This document shows, in pieces, positions 34,894 to 44,026 of a DNA stretch of 64,000 nt (its first letter is position 1; each line of letters starts with the position of its first letter). The notes beneath the pieces are model-generated. The model made no database searches. It saw only the letters and a program-made list of their open reading frames with translations, and was not told the DNA's origin. The stretch is from Ideonella_A sakaiensis_A (GTDB lineage Bacteria > Pseudomonadota > Gammaproteobacteria > Burkholderiales > Burkholderiaceae_C). Both the position numbers and the translations under genes were made by a program. The DNA lies in NCBI RefSeq assembly GCF_048320135.1, contig NZ_CP182947.1:4030001-4094000 (forward strand). Reading direction: 5' to 3'.

Positions 34894-35915
34894 GGATCTG
34901 CGTCGCTGGTGCCGGCGCCATTGGCGGCTTTCTGGCTGCCAAGCTGGCATTGGCGGGCCATGATGTTTCGGTGCTGGCGCGCGGGGCCCATTGCGAAGCG
35001 ATCCGCAGCGGCGGTCTGACACTGATTGATCAGCATGGCGGCACGCAACAGACGATTGGCGTACGCGCGGCCGAGGCCGACAGGCTCGCTGAACTCGGTG
35101 AACAAGAGCTTGTCATTCTGGCGTTGAAGGCCCACCAGATCGCCGACCTGGTGCCCCGCTTGGACGTTTTGCTGAGCGCGACAACCCCCGTGGTCGCACT
35201 GCAGAACGGACTGCCGTGGTGGTACTTCCATCGGCATGGGGGACGCTTCGACGGTCGCCGGCTCGAGTCGGTCGACCCGGGTGGCCTCATCGCCAGGCAT
35301 TTGCCGGTCGAACGGGTGATCGGATGCGTCGCCCACAAAGGCGCAGAAATCAGTGCGCCGGGAGTCGTGCGCCATGTTGCGACGGCAGGCGACCGCTTCC
35401 CGGTCGGCGAGCCCGACGGCAGCCGCAGCGCACGTGTTGAGGCCATCTCTGCCGTGCTGAATGGCGCTTGGGTTGCCGCGCCGGTGATCACCAACATTCG
35501 GACCGAGAAGTGGTTCAAGCTGTGGGGAAACCTGGTCTGGAACCCGATCTGCGCGCTGACCCACGCGACCGTATTGGACCTGTCCGAGGCGCCGATCGCG
35601 AATGAACTCGGCGTGACCATGATGCTCGAGGCGCAGGCGGTTGCGGCCAGACTGGGTGTCAGCATTCCGGGCACGCCACAGGCGCGGCTGGCAAGAGCAC
35701 GCGAGGTCGGCCATGTCAGGCCTTCGATGCTGCAAGATACGCAGGCGGGCAGGCGTCTGGAAATCGACGCCTTGCTCGGTGTCATCGTCGAACTGGCGCG
35801 TCTGACTGGCACGGCAGTGCCGTCGATCGAGGCCATCTACGCCTGCGCCAAGCTGCTTGACAAGGTGCTCGCCGAGCGACGGGTGCGCATCGTGCCCCAG
35901 TCGCTGACGGCCTGA
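34890..35915 (+). CDS. Ketopantoate reductase (PanE/ApbA)-family dehydrogenase
   Basis: A 341-residue NADP-dependent dehydrogenase. The N-terminal nucleotide motif is VAGAGAIGGFLAAKLALAGH, and the catalytic-lysine region is NIRTEKWFKLWGNLVWNP (K207/K210). Starts with GTG overlapping the upstream stop. Free-standing PanE makes pantoate for CoA synthesis, but the coupling to an aldolase in a catabolic cluster suggests reduction of a different 2-oxo acid, or oxidation of a 2-hydroxy acid, instead. That is inference; the family call is firm. Confidence 0.85.
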   Translation: MRICVAGAGAIGGFLAAKLALAGHDVSVLARGAHCEAIRSGGLTLIDQHGGTQQTIGVRAAEADRLAELGEQELVILALKAHQIADLVPRLDVLLSATTPVVALQNGLPWWYFHRHGGRFDGRRLESVDPGGLIARHLPVERVIGCVAHKGAEISAPGVVRHVATAGDRFPVGEPDGSRSARVEAISAVLNGAWVAAPVITNIRTEKWFKLWGNLVWNPICALTHATVLDLSEAPIANELGVTMMLEAQAVAARLGVSIPGTPQARLARAREVGHVRPSMLQDTQAGRRLEIDALLGVIVELARLTGTAVPSIEAIYACAKLLDKVLAERRVRIVPQSLTA

Positions 35916-35946
35916 CCACGATTGCGCGTGCGGGTTCTTTTTTTCG

Positions 35947-35975
35947 TCGTCAAACTAACAGTTGTTTTGTATACT
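35947..35975 (+). promoter_or_regulatory. TetR-type operator within a promoter (site 1)
   Basis: CTAACAGTTGTTTT (35955-35968) fits the motif CNAACN4GTTNG except for its last base. It lies between a -35-like TCGTCA (35947-35952) and a good -10, TATACT (35970-35975), 17 bases apart. The predicted start of transcription is just before the TauD gene at 36020. Repression by a protein bound in the spacer would silence the TauD, ACAD, ACAD and CoA-transferase genes. Confidence 0.65.
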
Positions 35976-36019
35976 GATGCGGTCCGTGATCGGGCCGCTT
36001 TGCCTTCAGGAGTTGAGCA

Positions 36020-36901
36020 ATGTCATTGAATATTCGCCCTTTGTCCCACGCTCTCGGGGCCGAGCTGTCCGGTGTAGATCTGAGCCAGCCAGTCGATGAG
36101 GCGACCCGGGCGGAGATCCACCGGGCGTGGATGGAGCACCTGGTGATCGTCTTTCGAGGCCAGGATCTGATGCCGCAGCAGCAGATTGCGTTCGGCCGCA
36201 TGTTCGGCGAACTGGATGATCACAAGGCGGTGCCTTTTTACCGCCATCCGGAACACCCGGAGATCTACCTGATCACGAACAAGAAGATCGGCGACCAGGA
36301 GTCGCAGACGAAGGACACTGGCCGGTTGTGGCACTCGGATCATTCGTTCACCACCCATCCGACAACGGCCACGATGCTTTATTGCCGTGAGATACCGCCG
36401 GTCGGCGGCACCACCATGTTCGCCAACATGTACCTCGCATACGAAAGCTTGTCCGCCGAGCTGCGCAGGATGCTCGACAAGCTCGAGGCCGTGCACAGCC
36501 TCGAGCATTACACCTCGCACAACCCGTATTTCAGTGCCCGCGATCCGGCGCAGATTGCCCGGATGCACGAGTTGTCGCCGCCGGTCGCACAACCTGTCGT
36601 GCGCACGCACCCTGAGACCGGACGTAAGGCCCTGTACGTCAGCGAAGGCCAGACCTCTCATTTCGTCGGCATGAGCGCGGAAGAAAGCAGGGGTCTGCTG
36701 CAGTTCCTTTTCGCACATTCGGTGAAGCCCGAGTTCACTTACCGACACAACTGGAACGTGAGCGACATGTTGATGTGGGACAACCGCTGCACGATGCACT
36801 TGGCACTGGCGGACTACAGTCATCAGCAAACTCGTCACATGCATCGACTGACTGTGCTTGGCGCACCCTGTGGACGCCGGCTCGCGGCGAACGAGTTGTG
36901 A
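36020..36901 (+). CDS. TauD/TfdA-family Fe(II)/2-oxoglutarate dioxygenase
   Basis: A 293-residue dioxygenase with H105 and D107 (LWHSDHSF), H260 (MWDNRCTMH) and R276 (HMHRLTV) as iron and 2-oxoglutarate ligands. AGGAG precedes the ATG. It is a paralogue of the enzyme at 23.1 kb and is the intact relative of the pseudogene at 43.2-44.0 kb. It is followed by a pair of acyl-CoA dehydrogenases and a CoA-transferase on the same strand. It probably hydroxylates or cleaves an acid substrate before or after CoA activation. A TetR-type operator lies in its promoter. Confidence 0.9.
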   Translation: MSLNIRPLSHALGAELSGVDLSQPVDEATRAEIHRAWMEHLVIVFRGQDLMPQQQIAFGRMFGELDDHKAVPFYRHPEHPEIYLITNKKIGDQESQTKDTGRLWHSDHSFTTHPTTATMLYCREIPPVGGTTMFANMYLAYESLSAELRRMLDKLEAVHSLEHYTSHNPYFSARDPAQIARMHELSPPVAQPVVRTHPETGRKALYVSEGQTSHFVGMSAEESRGLLQFLFAHSVKPEFTYRHNWNVSDMLMWDNRCTMHLALADYSHQQTRHMHRLTVLGAPCGRRLAANEL

Positions 36902-36953
36902 TTGAAGTTGCGATCAAGTTGGCGGGACGCCGTCCGAGCGAGGCCGGGCGACG

Positions 36954-38114
36954 GTGATTTTCCAGGACCCCGGTTTCTCGTTGCCGGAACTGCCGGCTGC
37001 TGCCGAAGCGCTGCGCGAAGAAGTGCGCGGCTTTCTGGATGTCGAACTGAAAGCTGGCAGCTTCGAGCCCTGCTGCAATGCGTGGATGGATGGGCATGAG
37101 CCCGAGTTCTCCCGCAAGCTGGCGCGACGTGGCTGGATAGGCATGACCTGGCCGCGCAAGTATGGCGGCCAAGAGCGCAGCGTATTCGAGAACTTCGTCG
37201 TCAACGAGGAATTGCTTGCCGTCGGCGCACCGGTGGCTGCACACTGGGCCGGCGTGCGACAAACCGGCCCGTTGCTGATGCGCTTCGGCAACGACGCAAT
37301 CAAGGATTTCTTTCTGGCCCGGATGGCGCGCGCGGAGATCTTCTTTTCGATCGGCTTGAGCGAACCTGACGCTGGCTCCGACCTTGCCCAGGTGCGCACC
37401 CGCGCGCGTCGCATCGACGGCGGCTGGGTCATCAACGGTCGCAAGATCTGGTCCAGTGGTGCGCACCGTGCCGATTTCATGGTGGTGTTCTGTCGCACGG
37501 GTGCGGAAGGCGAGGCCGATCGTCGCGCCGGCTTCAGTCAGTTGATCGTTGATCTGAAGGCTCCCGGCATCACGATCAGGCCGATCTACATGATGAGCGG
37601 TGCCCATCACTTCAATGAAACGATCTTCGACGATGTATTCGTCGCCGATGACAGGTTGATCGGAAAGCCCGGCGAAGGTTGGTCGCAGGTGGTCAGCGAA
37701 CTGGGCTACGAGCGCAGTGGACCGGAGCGATTCATGAGCATTTTCCCACTGCTTGCGGGACTGGTGCGCATCGCCGCGGCCGACCCTGAGCTGCGCCGCA
37801 TCGTCGCGCTGGGCCAGTTGACCGCCCGGCTGTGGACCCTGCGGCGCATGTCAATCGCGCTGCTGGCGCTGCTCGCCAAGGGCGAGTCTCCCGAGGTCGA
37901 GGCCGCCCTGGTCAAAGACCTGGGCACACGCTTTGAGCGGGAGACGGTCGAGATCGTGCGTGGCTTGGCGCCACCACGGAGTTCCGACGAACCCGCCAGC
38001 GAATTCGATGTGCTGCTGGCGAAGTGCATGTTGGCCGCGCCTGCGTTCACGCTGCGCGGGGGCACCAACGAGATTCTGCGCAATGTCATCGCCAGAAGCC
38101 TGGGTCTGAGATGA
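36954..38114 (+). CDS. Acyl-CoA dehydrogenase, FAD/catalytic chain of a probable pair
   Basis: A 386-residue ACAD starting with GTG. It has GLSEPDAGSDLAQVRTRA and a C-terminus ending RGGTNEILRNVIARSLGLR, the FAD-contacting segment. It overlaps the next ACAD gene by four bases (ATGA). Adjacent, coupled and divergent ACAD genes of this kind usually encode alpha2beta2 heterotetramers, for example the actinobacterial FadE28-FadE29 type acting on ring-bearing acyl-CoAs. This chain carries the complete set of family motifs. Confidence 0.88.
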   Translation: MIFQDPGFSLPELPAAAEALREEVRGFLDVELKAGSFEPCCNAWMDGHEPEFSRKLARRGWIGMTWPRKYGGQERSVFENFVVNEELLAVGAPVAAHWAGVRQTGPLLMRFGNDAIKDFFLARMARAEIFFSIGLSEPDAGSDLAQVRTRARRIDGGWVINGRKIWSSGAHRADFMVVFCRTGAEGEADRRAGFSQLIVDLKAPGITIRPIYMMSGAHHFNETIFDDVFVADDRLIGKPGEGWSQVVSELGYERSGPERFMSIFPLLAGLVRIAAADPELRRIVALGQLTARLWTLRRMSIALLALLAKGESPEVEAALVKDLGTRFERETVEIVRGLAPPRSSDEPASEFDVLLAKCMLAAPAFTLRGGTNEILRNVIARSLGLR

Positions 38115-39199
38115 GTGAGTTGAGAGCACCGTTGGCAAATACCGCAGAGCGCCTGCTGCAGAAGTTCTGCTCGCCGGAGGTCGTCAATCGCGCTGAGCAG
38201 GGCGAGTGGCCCGACCGCTTGTGGCAGGCTGTGCAAGATGCCGGCCTGCACCGGGCTTGGCTGAGCGAGCAGGCGGGCGGGTCGGCAGTCGACGTGGGCG
38301 ATGTGCTGGCGATGCTGAAAGTGGTAGGCCGCCATGCAGCACCCGTGCCGTTGGCTGAAACCTTGTTGGCCGGCTGGCTGCTCGAAGTGGCGCAACTGCC
38401 CATTCCCGACGGGCCGCTGAGCGTCGCTCCGGTGAGCGCCCAGACGCGGATCCAGTTTCGAAGGACGGCACGGGGCTGGCTGCTTTCAGGCGTGGCACGC
38501 CAGGTGCCGTGGGGCGCTTCAGCGGGATATCTGGTGGTCGCCGGCCGTGCCGGTGGACAAGACTGCGTCGCCATGGTCGAAACGTCGCGGTGCCTGGTGA
38601 CGCGGGGCAGGAACATGGCTGGCGAAGCGCGCGACGATGTCGACTTCACCGGCGTCACTGTGAACTTCGATGCGCTCGCGCCGGCGCCGCTCGGCATATC
38701 CCAGGGCAGTCTCTGGCATCGCGGGGCCTTGACGCGTGTTGCACTGATGACCGGCGCGCTGGAGAAAGTCATGTCCTTGACGCTGCGCTACGCTGGCGAT
38801 CGGGTGCAGTTCGGCAAGCCGATCGGCAAGTTCCAGGCGGTGCAACAGCAGTTGGCGCTGATGTCGGCCGAAGTGGCTGCGGCGTGCGTGGCCACCGATG
38901 CCGCTGGTCAAGCGGTGGATCGGGGTCGCGGACTGGCGGAAACCGCATGTGCGAAGGTGCGGGTTGGAGAAGCAGCTGGCATTGCCGCAGCGATGGCGCA
39001 TCAGATTCATGGCGCGATCGGCGTGACCCATGAACACACCTTGAATCACAGCACCCGTCGCTTGTGGAGTTGGCGCGACGAATTCGGCGGCGAGGTCGAG
39101 TGGGCCGGATATCTGGGTCACTGGATTGTCCAGCCAGGGCCGGAGGCCTTCTGGCCTGCACTGACATCGCACGATGGCTTTCAGACTCCCGGCGCCTGA
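38111..39199 (+). CDS. Acyl-CoA dehydrogenase, partner chain
   Basis: A 362-residue, shorter and more divergent ACAD. It has TLRYAGDRVQFGKPIGKFQAVQ and HQIHGAIGVTHEHTLNHSTRRLW but lacks the SEPGSGSD-type signature and the C-terminal EIQRN segment. That pattern fits the structural partner of the preceding ACAD in a heteromeric enzyme. The ATG overlaps the upstream stop. The C-terminal extension after WSWRDEFGGE is poorly conserved. Confidence 0.83.
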   Translation: MSELRAPLANTAERLLQKFCSPEVVNRAEQGEWPDRLWQAVQDAGLHRAWLSEQAGGSAVDVGDVLAMLKVVGRHAAPVPLAETLLAGWLLEVAQLPIPDGPLSVAPVSAQTRIQFRRTARGWLLSGVARQVPWGASAGYLVVAGRAGGQDCVAMVETSRCLVTRGRNMAGEARDDVDFTGVTVNFDALAPAPLGISQGSLWHRGALTRVALMTGALEKVMSLTLRYAGDRVQFGKPIGKFQAVQQQLALMSAEVAAACVATDAAGQAVDRGRGLAETACAKVRVGEAAGIAAAMAHQIHGAIGVTHEHTLNHSTRRLWSWRDEFGGEVEWAGYLGHWIVQPGPEAFWPALTSHDGFQTPGA

Positions 39200-39264
39200 C
39201 GTGCCGGTGCGACACCGCCGCTGCGACGTCCACCGGTTTTTCCATTCCATTATCCGGAGTCTCC

Positions 39265-40416
39265 ATGACTGAGCCACTTGCCCTTGCCGGAATCCGAGTC
39301 CTCGACCTGACCGAACTCCTTCCCGGCCCGTTTGCCACTCAGATGCTCGCGGACATGGGTGCCGATATCATCAAGATCGAGCGTCCAGGGGTCGGCGACA
39401 GCGCGCGAAACATGTTGCCTGGCACCTTCCGCATGGTCAACCGCGGCAAGCGCAGTGTGGAACTCGATCTGAAGAGTCCTGATGGCCGCGAGGCCTTGCT
39501 GCGACTGGTGAAGCAGGCCGACATTCTGGTCGAAGGCTATCGGCCCGGCGTGATGAAGCGTCTCGGCGCCGACTACGCCACATTGAAGGCGATTGCGCCA
39601 GGTCTCATTTATGCGTCGATCTCGGGTTTCGGGCAGACCGGGCCGTTGCGTGATATTCCCGGCCATGATCTCAACTACAACGCCGTGGCTGGAGTGCTGG
39701 CCCTGTGCGGCAGCGCTGACGGGCCGCCCGAACAAGCGGTTGGCGTGCCGGTTGCCGATCTGAGTGGCAGCCTCTACACGGTGACTTCGATCCTCGCCGC
39801 CCTGATGCTGCGCCAGAAGACGGGCCAGGGGCAGTACCTCGACGTGTCCATCACTGACGCGGTATTCACGATGGTAGGGCCGCGGCTGGGCAGCGTGCAG
39901 GACACGCCGGGTTATGGCAAGAAAGACGTGCTGTGCCGAACCGGCTACGGAATCTACGAAACACGGGACGCACGCCACATCGCGATCGGAGCGATCGAGG
40001 ATCATTTCTGGGCGCGGCTGGTCAAGGTGCTCGACATCCCGTTACTGCAGGAAGCTCGCTTCGCGAAGTCGGCCCAACGCTGGAAGGCCGTCGACGATCT
40101 GGAGCCACTGATTCGCGCCAGGATTCGCGAGCACAGCCATGATGAATGGATCGAAATACTCAATCGCAACGATGTGCCGGTAACCACGGTCACGACGTTG
40201 GCCACGGTCTTCGAGGATCCGCAGCTTGTCGAGCGCGGCATGATCCTGCAGGGCGACGGCATGCGCTATGTGAATTACCCGGTTCCGATGGAAGGCGTCG
40301 ACGCGGCCCGCCACGGGGCGCCGCACAGTCTCGGCCAGGACAATGCCGCGATTCTGGGTGCTGCGGGCTTTACGCCCGAGCAGATCGCCGCGCTGAGCAA
40401 GGTCTCTGCGGCCTGA
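39265..40416 (+). CDS. CaiB/BaiF family III CoA-transferase or racemase-like
   Basis: A 383-residue family III protein: LLPGPFATQMLADMGADIIKIE, VNRGKRSVELDLK, IPGHDLNYNAVAG with H134, and VPVADLSGSLYT with D165. The GHDLNY histidine together with the Asp resembles alpha-methylacyl-CoA racemases as much as transferases, so both activities are possible. It follows the ACAD pair by 65 bases and is probably in the same transcript. The ATG follows CCGGAG. Confidence 0.85.
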   Translation: MTEPLALAGIRVLDLTELLPGPFATQMLADMGADIIKIERPGVGDSARNMLPGTFRMVNRGKRSVELDLKSPDGREALLRLVKQADILVEGYRPGVMKRLGADYATLKAIAPGLIYASISGFGQTGPLRDIPGHDLNYNAVAGVLALCGSADGPPEQAVGVPVADLSGSLYTVTSILAALMLRQKTGQGQYLDVSITDAVFTMVGPRLGSVQDTPGYGKKDVLCRTGYGIYETRDARHIAIGAIEDHFWARLVKVLDIPLLQEARFAKSAQRWKAVDDLEPLIRARIREHSHDEWIEILNRNDVPVTTVTTLATVFEDPQLVERGMILQGDGMRYVNYPVPMEGVDAARHGAPHSLGQDNAAILGAAGFTPEQIAALSKVSAA

Positions 40417-40457
40417 GTCAGTGCTCTGGTGCTGTGCGGGACGAGTGCTTTCGTGGA

Positions 40458-41417
40458 TCAATCGACCTTGATTCCGGAAACAGCAATGATCTTGCCAAAC
40501 CTGGGTATTTCGCTGCGAATGAATTCGCCGAATTTCTCCGGCGCGGTGGGCCGGACGATGATGCCAAGTTCGTCCGTCAAGCGCGCCCTGACCGTGTCGA
40601 GCGCGGTCACGAATGCCGCATTCAGCGTGGCGACAATTTCGGGTGGCGTGCCCGACGGAACCGCGGCACCGAACCAACCGAGCACGGGTTCGAATTCTTC
40701 GATGCCGGCTTCCGAAAACGTCGGCACCTCGGGCAGCTTGGCAATCCGCTTGTCGCTGCCAACGGCCAAGGCTTTCAACTTGCCGGACTTCACATGCGGG
40801 CCGACCGACGCCACGGGCTCGAAGAGCAGTTGAACATGCCCGGCCACCAGATCGACGACCGCCGGTGAACTGCCTTTATAAGGGATGTGCTTGATATCCG
40901 TCTTCGTCGTCGCCTTGAACGACTCCATCGACAGATGACTGCCAGTGCCGTTGCCGGGCGAAGCGTAACTGAGCTTGCCAGGCTGCGCCTTGGCAAAGGC
41001 GATCAGTTCACGCACGGTATTCGCTTCGACAGATGGGTGCGCGACCAATACGTAGGGCGTTGCGCCGATCATCGAGACTGGTGCAAAGTCCTCCACCGGC
41101 CGGTAGGCCAGACGCATCAAATGGACGTTGGTCGCAAATGCGGAACTGCTGGCGTAAGTCACGGTGTAGCCATCGGGCGCTGCCTTGGCACCTTCGGTCG
41201 TGCCCAAGGAGCCGCCGGCGCCGGGGCGGTTTTCGATCACGACGAATTGTCCAAGCAAGCGGCTCAACTCAGGCTGCAGGATGCGGCAAACGGTGTCGCT
41301 GGTGCTGCCGGCCGTAAAGGGGACGATCCAGCGGATCGGTTTGCTCGGGTAGGTCTGGGCAAATGACGGGTTCGCAAATGTCAGCAGGCCGAGAACGAGT
41401 GCAATCCATTTTGACAT
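40458..41417 (-). CDS. Bug-family (TctC-like) periplasmic binding protein
   Basis: A 319-residue Bug protein with signal peptide (MSKWIALVLGLLTFANPSFA) and KPIRWIVPFTAGSTSDTV plus VVIENRPGAGGSLG. It diverges from the bicupin gene at 41598; the intergenic region carries a TetR-type operator near a TTGATT-N17-TATGAT promoter that reads toward this gene. It converges on the CoA-transferase at 39.3-40.4 kb. Its ligand is probably the inducing or catabolised acid. Confidence 0.92.
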   Translation of the reverse strand: MSKWIALVLGLLTFANPSFAQTYPSKPIRWIVPFTAGSTSDTVCRILQPELSRLLGQFVVIENRPGAGGSLGTTEGAKAAPDGYTVTYASSSAFATNVHLMRLAYRPVEDFAPVSMIGATPYVLVAHPSVEANTVRELIAFAKAQPGKLSYASPGNGTGSHLSMESFKATTKTDIKHIPYKGSSPAVVDLVAGHVQLLFEPVASVGPHVKSGKLKALAVGSDKRIAKLPEVPTFSEAGIEEFEPVLGWFGAAVPSGTPPEIVATLNAAFVTALDTVRARLTDELGIIVRPTAPEKFGEFIRSEIPRFGKIIAVSGIKVD

Positions 41418-41548
41418 GTCATCTCCAGATCATTGAGTCGCTGGCGCGACCCACGGCGCGACTGGTGTCCGGCCAAGGTAGCTCACTTCCAGCGCAGGCG
41501 GCAGGTGATCTCGGCGTTCCATGAGTATCATAATCGTCGACAAACAAC

Positions 41549-41562
41549 CAATCAACTGTTAG
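41549..41562. promoter_or_regulatory. TetR-type operator (site 2)
   Basis: CAATCAACTGTTAG matches CNAACN4GTTNG with one mismatch; on the other strand CTAACAGTTG is identical to ten bases of site 1. It lies between the divergent Bug gene (start 41417) and bicupin gene (start 41598). A promoter for the Bug gene, TTGATT and TATGAT 17 bases apart (TATGAT is the complement of 41527-41532), begins inside it. Confidence 0.55.
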
Positions 41563-41597
41563 TTTTGTAGTTTCTGAGACCCTATTGAGGAGGCTCC

Positions 41598-42512
41598 ATG
41601 GCCCAGGCAACCACTGAGACGGACAAGGCCTTGCAGGCGGCTCGCTTCGTCGAACGTGAAAACTACTACCTGCAAGCACAACCGGACTTTGCAGCCCATG
41701 CCTTCATTGACGAGATGCGCATCGCATTCGATCCGCAGGCGCCGACGGGATTCACGGTGCTCGACCATCGCGCAGCACTCGAATGCGAATGGCCGGCCAC
41801 GACACCAGTCATGCTGGCGCGCTACGCCAAGCTGCGCAAGGGCGAGACGCTGGCGAGCAAATTCACGGCCGGCGGCGAAACCTACTATGTCATTGCGGGC
41901 GCCGGCGTCAGCAGCAATCGTGGTGACACGATTGAATGGCAGAAGGGCGACGTGTTCTGCTTTGGCGGCGGCGGTGCAACGCGACACGCTGCGGGCGCTG
42001 ACGACTGCCTGCTTTGGGTCGTGACCGACGAGCCCCTGCAAGCATTTCTCGGGGTGCAGGCGTCGGACGAGCGGGCACACGCAGCGGGGGCGCTGCATTT
42101 TCGCGCGGCGGCCATTGACAAGGCGCTGGCCGCGGCGCAGCAGCGGGAGTTGGCGAAGGGCAGTGCCAGCAACGGCAATGCGGCGTTCATCTTCTCGAGC
42201 GATACCGGAATGGTCAGGCGATGCCTGCCTTTCCCGGCCCTGATGCTCGCGCTCAACTCGCTCCCGGCGGGCAGTTCGCAGCGCCCGCACCGGCACAATT
42301 CGGTCGCGCTGACACTGGTGCTGTCTGGTGACCAGTGCCACAGCATGATTGCCGGCGCGCGCCACGACTGGCATACGCACGCCGCCATCGTCACTCCACC
42401 AGGGCAACTGCATTCGCATCACAACGATGGCGAAGGTGTGGCGCGCGTGCTGATCGCCCAGGACTCCGGAATGCATTACTACCTGCGCAGTGCTGGGTTC
42501 AGTTACGCGTGA
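41598..42512 (+). CDS. Bicupin protein, gentisate-dioxygenase-like
   Basis: A 304-residue protein with two cupin domains, resembling gentisate or 1-hydroxy-2-naphthoate 1,2-dioxygenases. In the N-terminal cupin the metal-binding HxH is absent (LRKGETLASKFTAGGETYYV). The C-terminal cupin has H231 and H233 (RPHRHNSVALTLVLSG) and further His at 259-274, so any metal site is there. GAGGAGG lies just upstream of the ATG. Ring-cleaving activity is therefore uncertain; a binding or isomerase role is possible. TetR-type operator upstream. Confidence 0.72.
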   Translation: MAQATTETDKALQAARFVERENYYLQAQPDFAAHAFIDEMRIAFDPQAPTGFTVLDHRAALECEWPATTPVMLARYAKLRKGETLASKFTAGGETYYVIAGAGVSSNRGDTIEWQKGDVFCFGGGGATRHAAGADDCLLWVVTDEPLQAFLGVQASDERAHAAGALHFRAAAIDKALAAAQQRELAKGSASNGNAAFIFSSDTGMVRRCLPFPALMLALNSLPAGSSQRPHRHNSVALTLVLSGDQCHSMIAGARHDWHTHAAIVTPPGQLHSHHNDGEGVARVLIAQDSGMHYYLRSAGFSYA

Positions 42513-42603
42513 TGGAAGCACCTCAAGCCCGCCACCTGCACCGCAGGCCGACGCAAGACAGCAGATCCATCAGTGCCGATCTTCGAACATCGCTCTAGAA
42601 CAG

Positions 42604-43164
42604 GTTCGAGGAGGTCACTGCGTCGAGCCTGGTCAAGGTCGATCTGGGCAGGGTATTGAGCGAAACCAGCGACACGATCAATCCGGCAGGGTTCGTGATT
42701 CACTCCTGCATCCACGCCGCCCGTCGCGACTTGGCGTGCGTCTTTCACCTGCATACGCGGGATGGCAGCGCCGTGGCCACTCAGGAGTGCGGCCTGTTGC
42801 CGATAACCCAGAACGCATTGCTGATCCACGATCAAGTGCGTACCACGACTATGAAGGCGTGGCATTTAATCTTGACGAGCAAAAGCGCCTGGTGGCCGAT
42901 CTTGGCGACAAGCGCATCATGATTTTGCGCAATCATGGCACGCTGGCCGCCGGACGCAGCGTCGGCGAGGCTTTCGTCACGAACCGGCTCGAGAAGGCAT
43001 GCGGGTGGCCAACGGCTGAATGCGCTGCCGGAATCGGTGGTGCAGAGCACGATCGAGACCGGTCGGACGATTTATCCAGAGGTGGCATGTCGCCGGAGGG
43101 CGAGCGGGAGTGGCAGGCGCTGTTGCGAATGCTCGATCGCACCGGCGCGGACTACAGTACATGA
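42604..43164 (+). pseudogene. Class II aldolase, decayed copy
   Basis: Fragments in different frames are collinear with the aldolase at 34.1 kb: TASSLVKVD, INPAGFVIHSCIHAARRDLACVFHLHTRDGSAVATQ (span only), AYHDYEGVAFNLDEQKRL, DKRIMILRNHGTLAAGR and GEREWQALLRMLDRTG. The first 60-70 codons are absent, and there are at least two frameshifts (near 42840 and 42980-43080). The 90 bases before it, after the bicupin stop, hold nothing recognisable. It precedes a decayed TauD gene, so a whole module has been inactivated. Confidence 0.8.
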
Positions 43165-43239
43165 ATCGAGGCTGCGGCGTTCCCGCAACGGGCCGGCAGC
43201 ACTGGCAACCGCAATTGAAACTTTGGGATGGGGGCCGTC

Positions 43240-44026
43240 ATGGCATTGAGCGTCAAGAAGCTGTCGCATGCATTGGGCGCAGAAATCAGCGGGCTCGATT
43301 TGCGCGAGGAGCTGAATGATCGAACCATTGCGGAGATCTGACGCATCTGGTGTTTCGTGGCCAGGAAATCACACCAGCGCAGCAGGTTGAATTGGACAGC
43401 GGCTGGGACCGTTGGACGATCACAAGAGCCTGCCGCGTTACCGACTTGCCGAACAACCTGAGATTTTTCTGATCACCAACAAGCAGGTTGGCGGAAAACC
43501 GTCCGAGACCAAGGAGACGGGGCGTTTGTGGCGCTCGGACCATTCGTTCACGACGCATCCGACCATGGCCAGCGCCCTGTATTGTCGAGAAATCCCTGCC
43601 ATCGGCGGAGACGCCTGGAGGCGGTGCATGACATCAGCCGTTATGTGCCGTTCCGAACTCACAACCCGCAGCAGGTGGCGGAGATGGAGCGCGTCAACCC
43701 GGCAGTGGCCCAACCAGTGGTGCGCGTGCACCCCGAAACGGGCAAAGGCACTTTATGTCAGCGAGGCACTTTCGTTTCGGTTTGTCGGCATGACGGAAGA
43801 GGAGAGCCGTGGGCTGATGCGGTATCTGTGGCAGCACTCGATACGACCCGAATCCCTCTACCGACACAATTGGAAAGTTGGTGACCTGCTGCTGTGGGAC
43901 AACCGCTGCACCATGCACATGGTGTCGGCTGACTATGCGCCGGGGCAACCGCGGCTGATGGACCGGACACGATCCTGGGCACTCCGAGCGGGCGCGTGTA
44001 CGAGAAAGATTCAAGCGCCGCGATGA
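43240..44026 (+). pseudogene. TauD/TfdA dioxygenase, decayed copy
   Basis: Begins with an intact start region (SVKKLSHALGAEISGLDL), but a stop at 43339-43341 and several small deletions and frame changes follow. Recognisable blocks are DDHKSLPRYR, PEIFLITNKQVGG, THPTMASALYCREIPAIGG, NPAVAQPVVRVHPETG, FVGMTEEESRGLMRYL and LLLWDNRCTMHMVSADY. About 25 codons are missing near 43610. The iron ligand His of the HxD motif is Arg here (LWRSDHSF), a substitution that sequencing indels would not produce. It is the counterpart of the intact gene at 36.0 kb. Confidence 0.85.

Noticed and set aside
32767..35022. A 751-residue reading of the ACAD frame extended upstream to 35022
   Set aside because: The extension is antisense to the aldolase and PanE-like genes and crosses the divergent promoter; the ACAD domain begins at MDFEFNNEQ.
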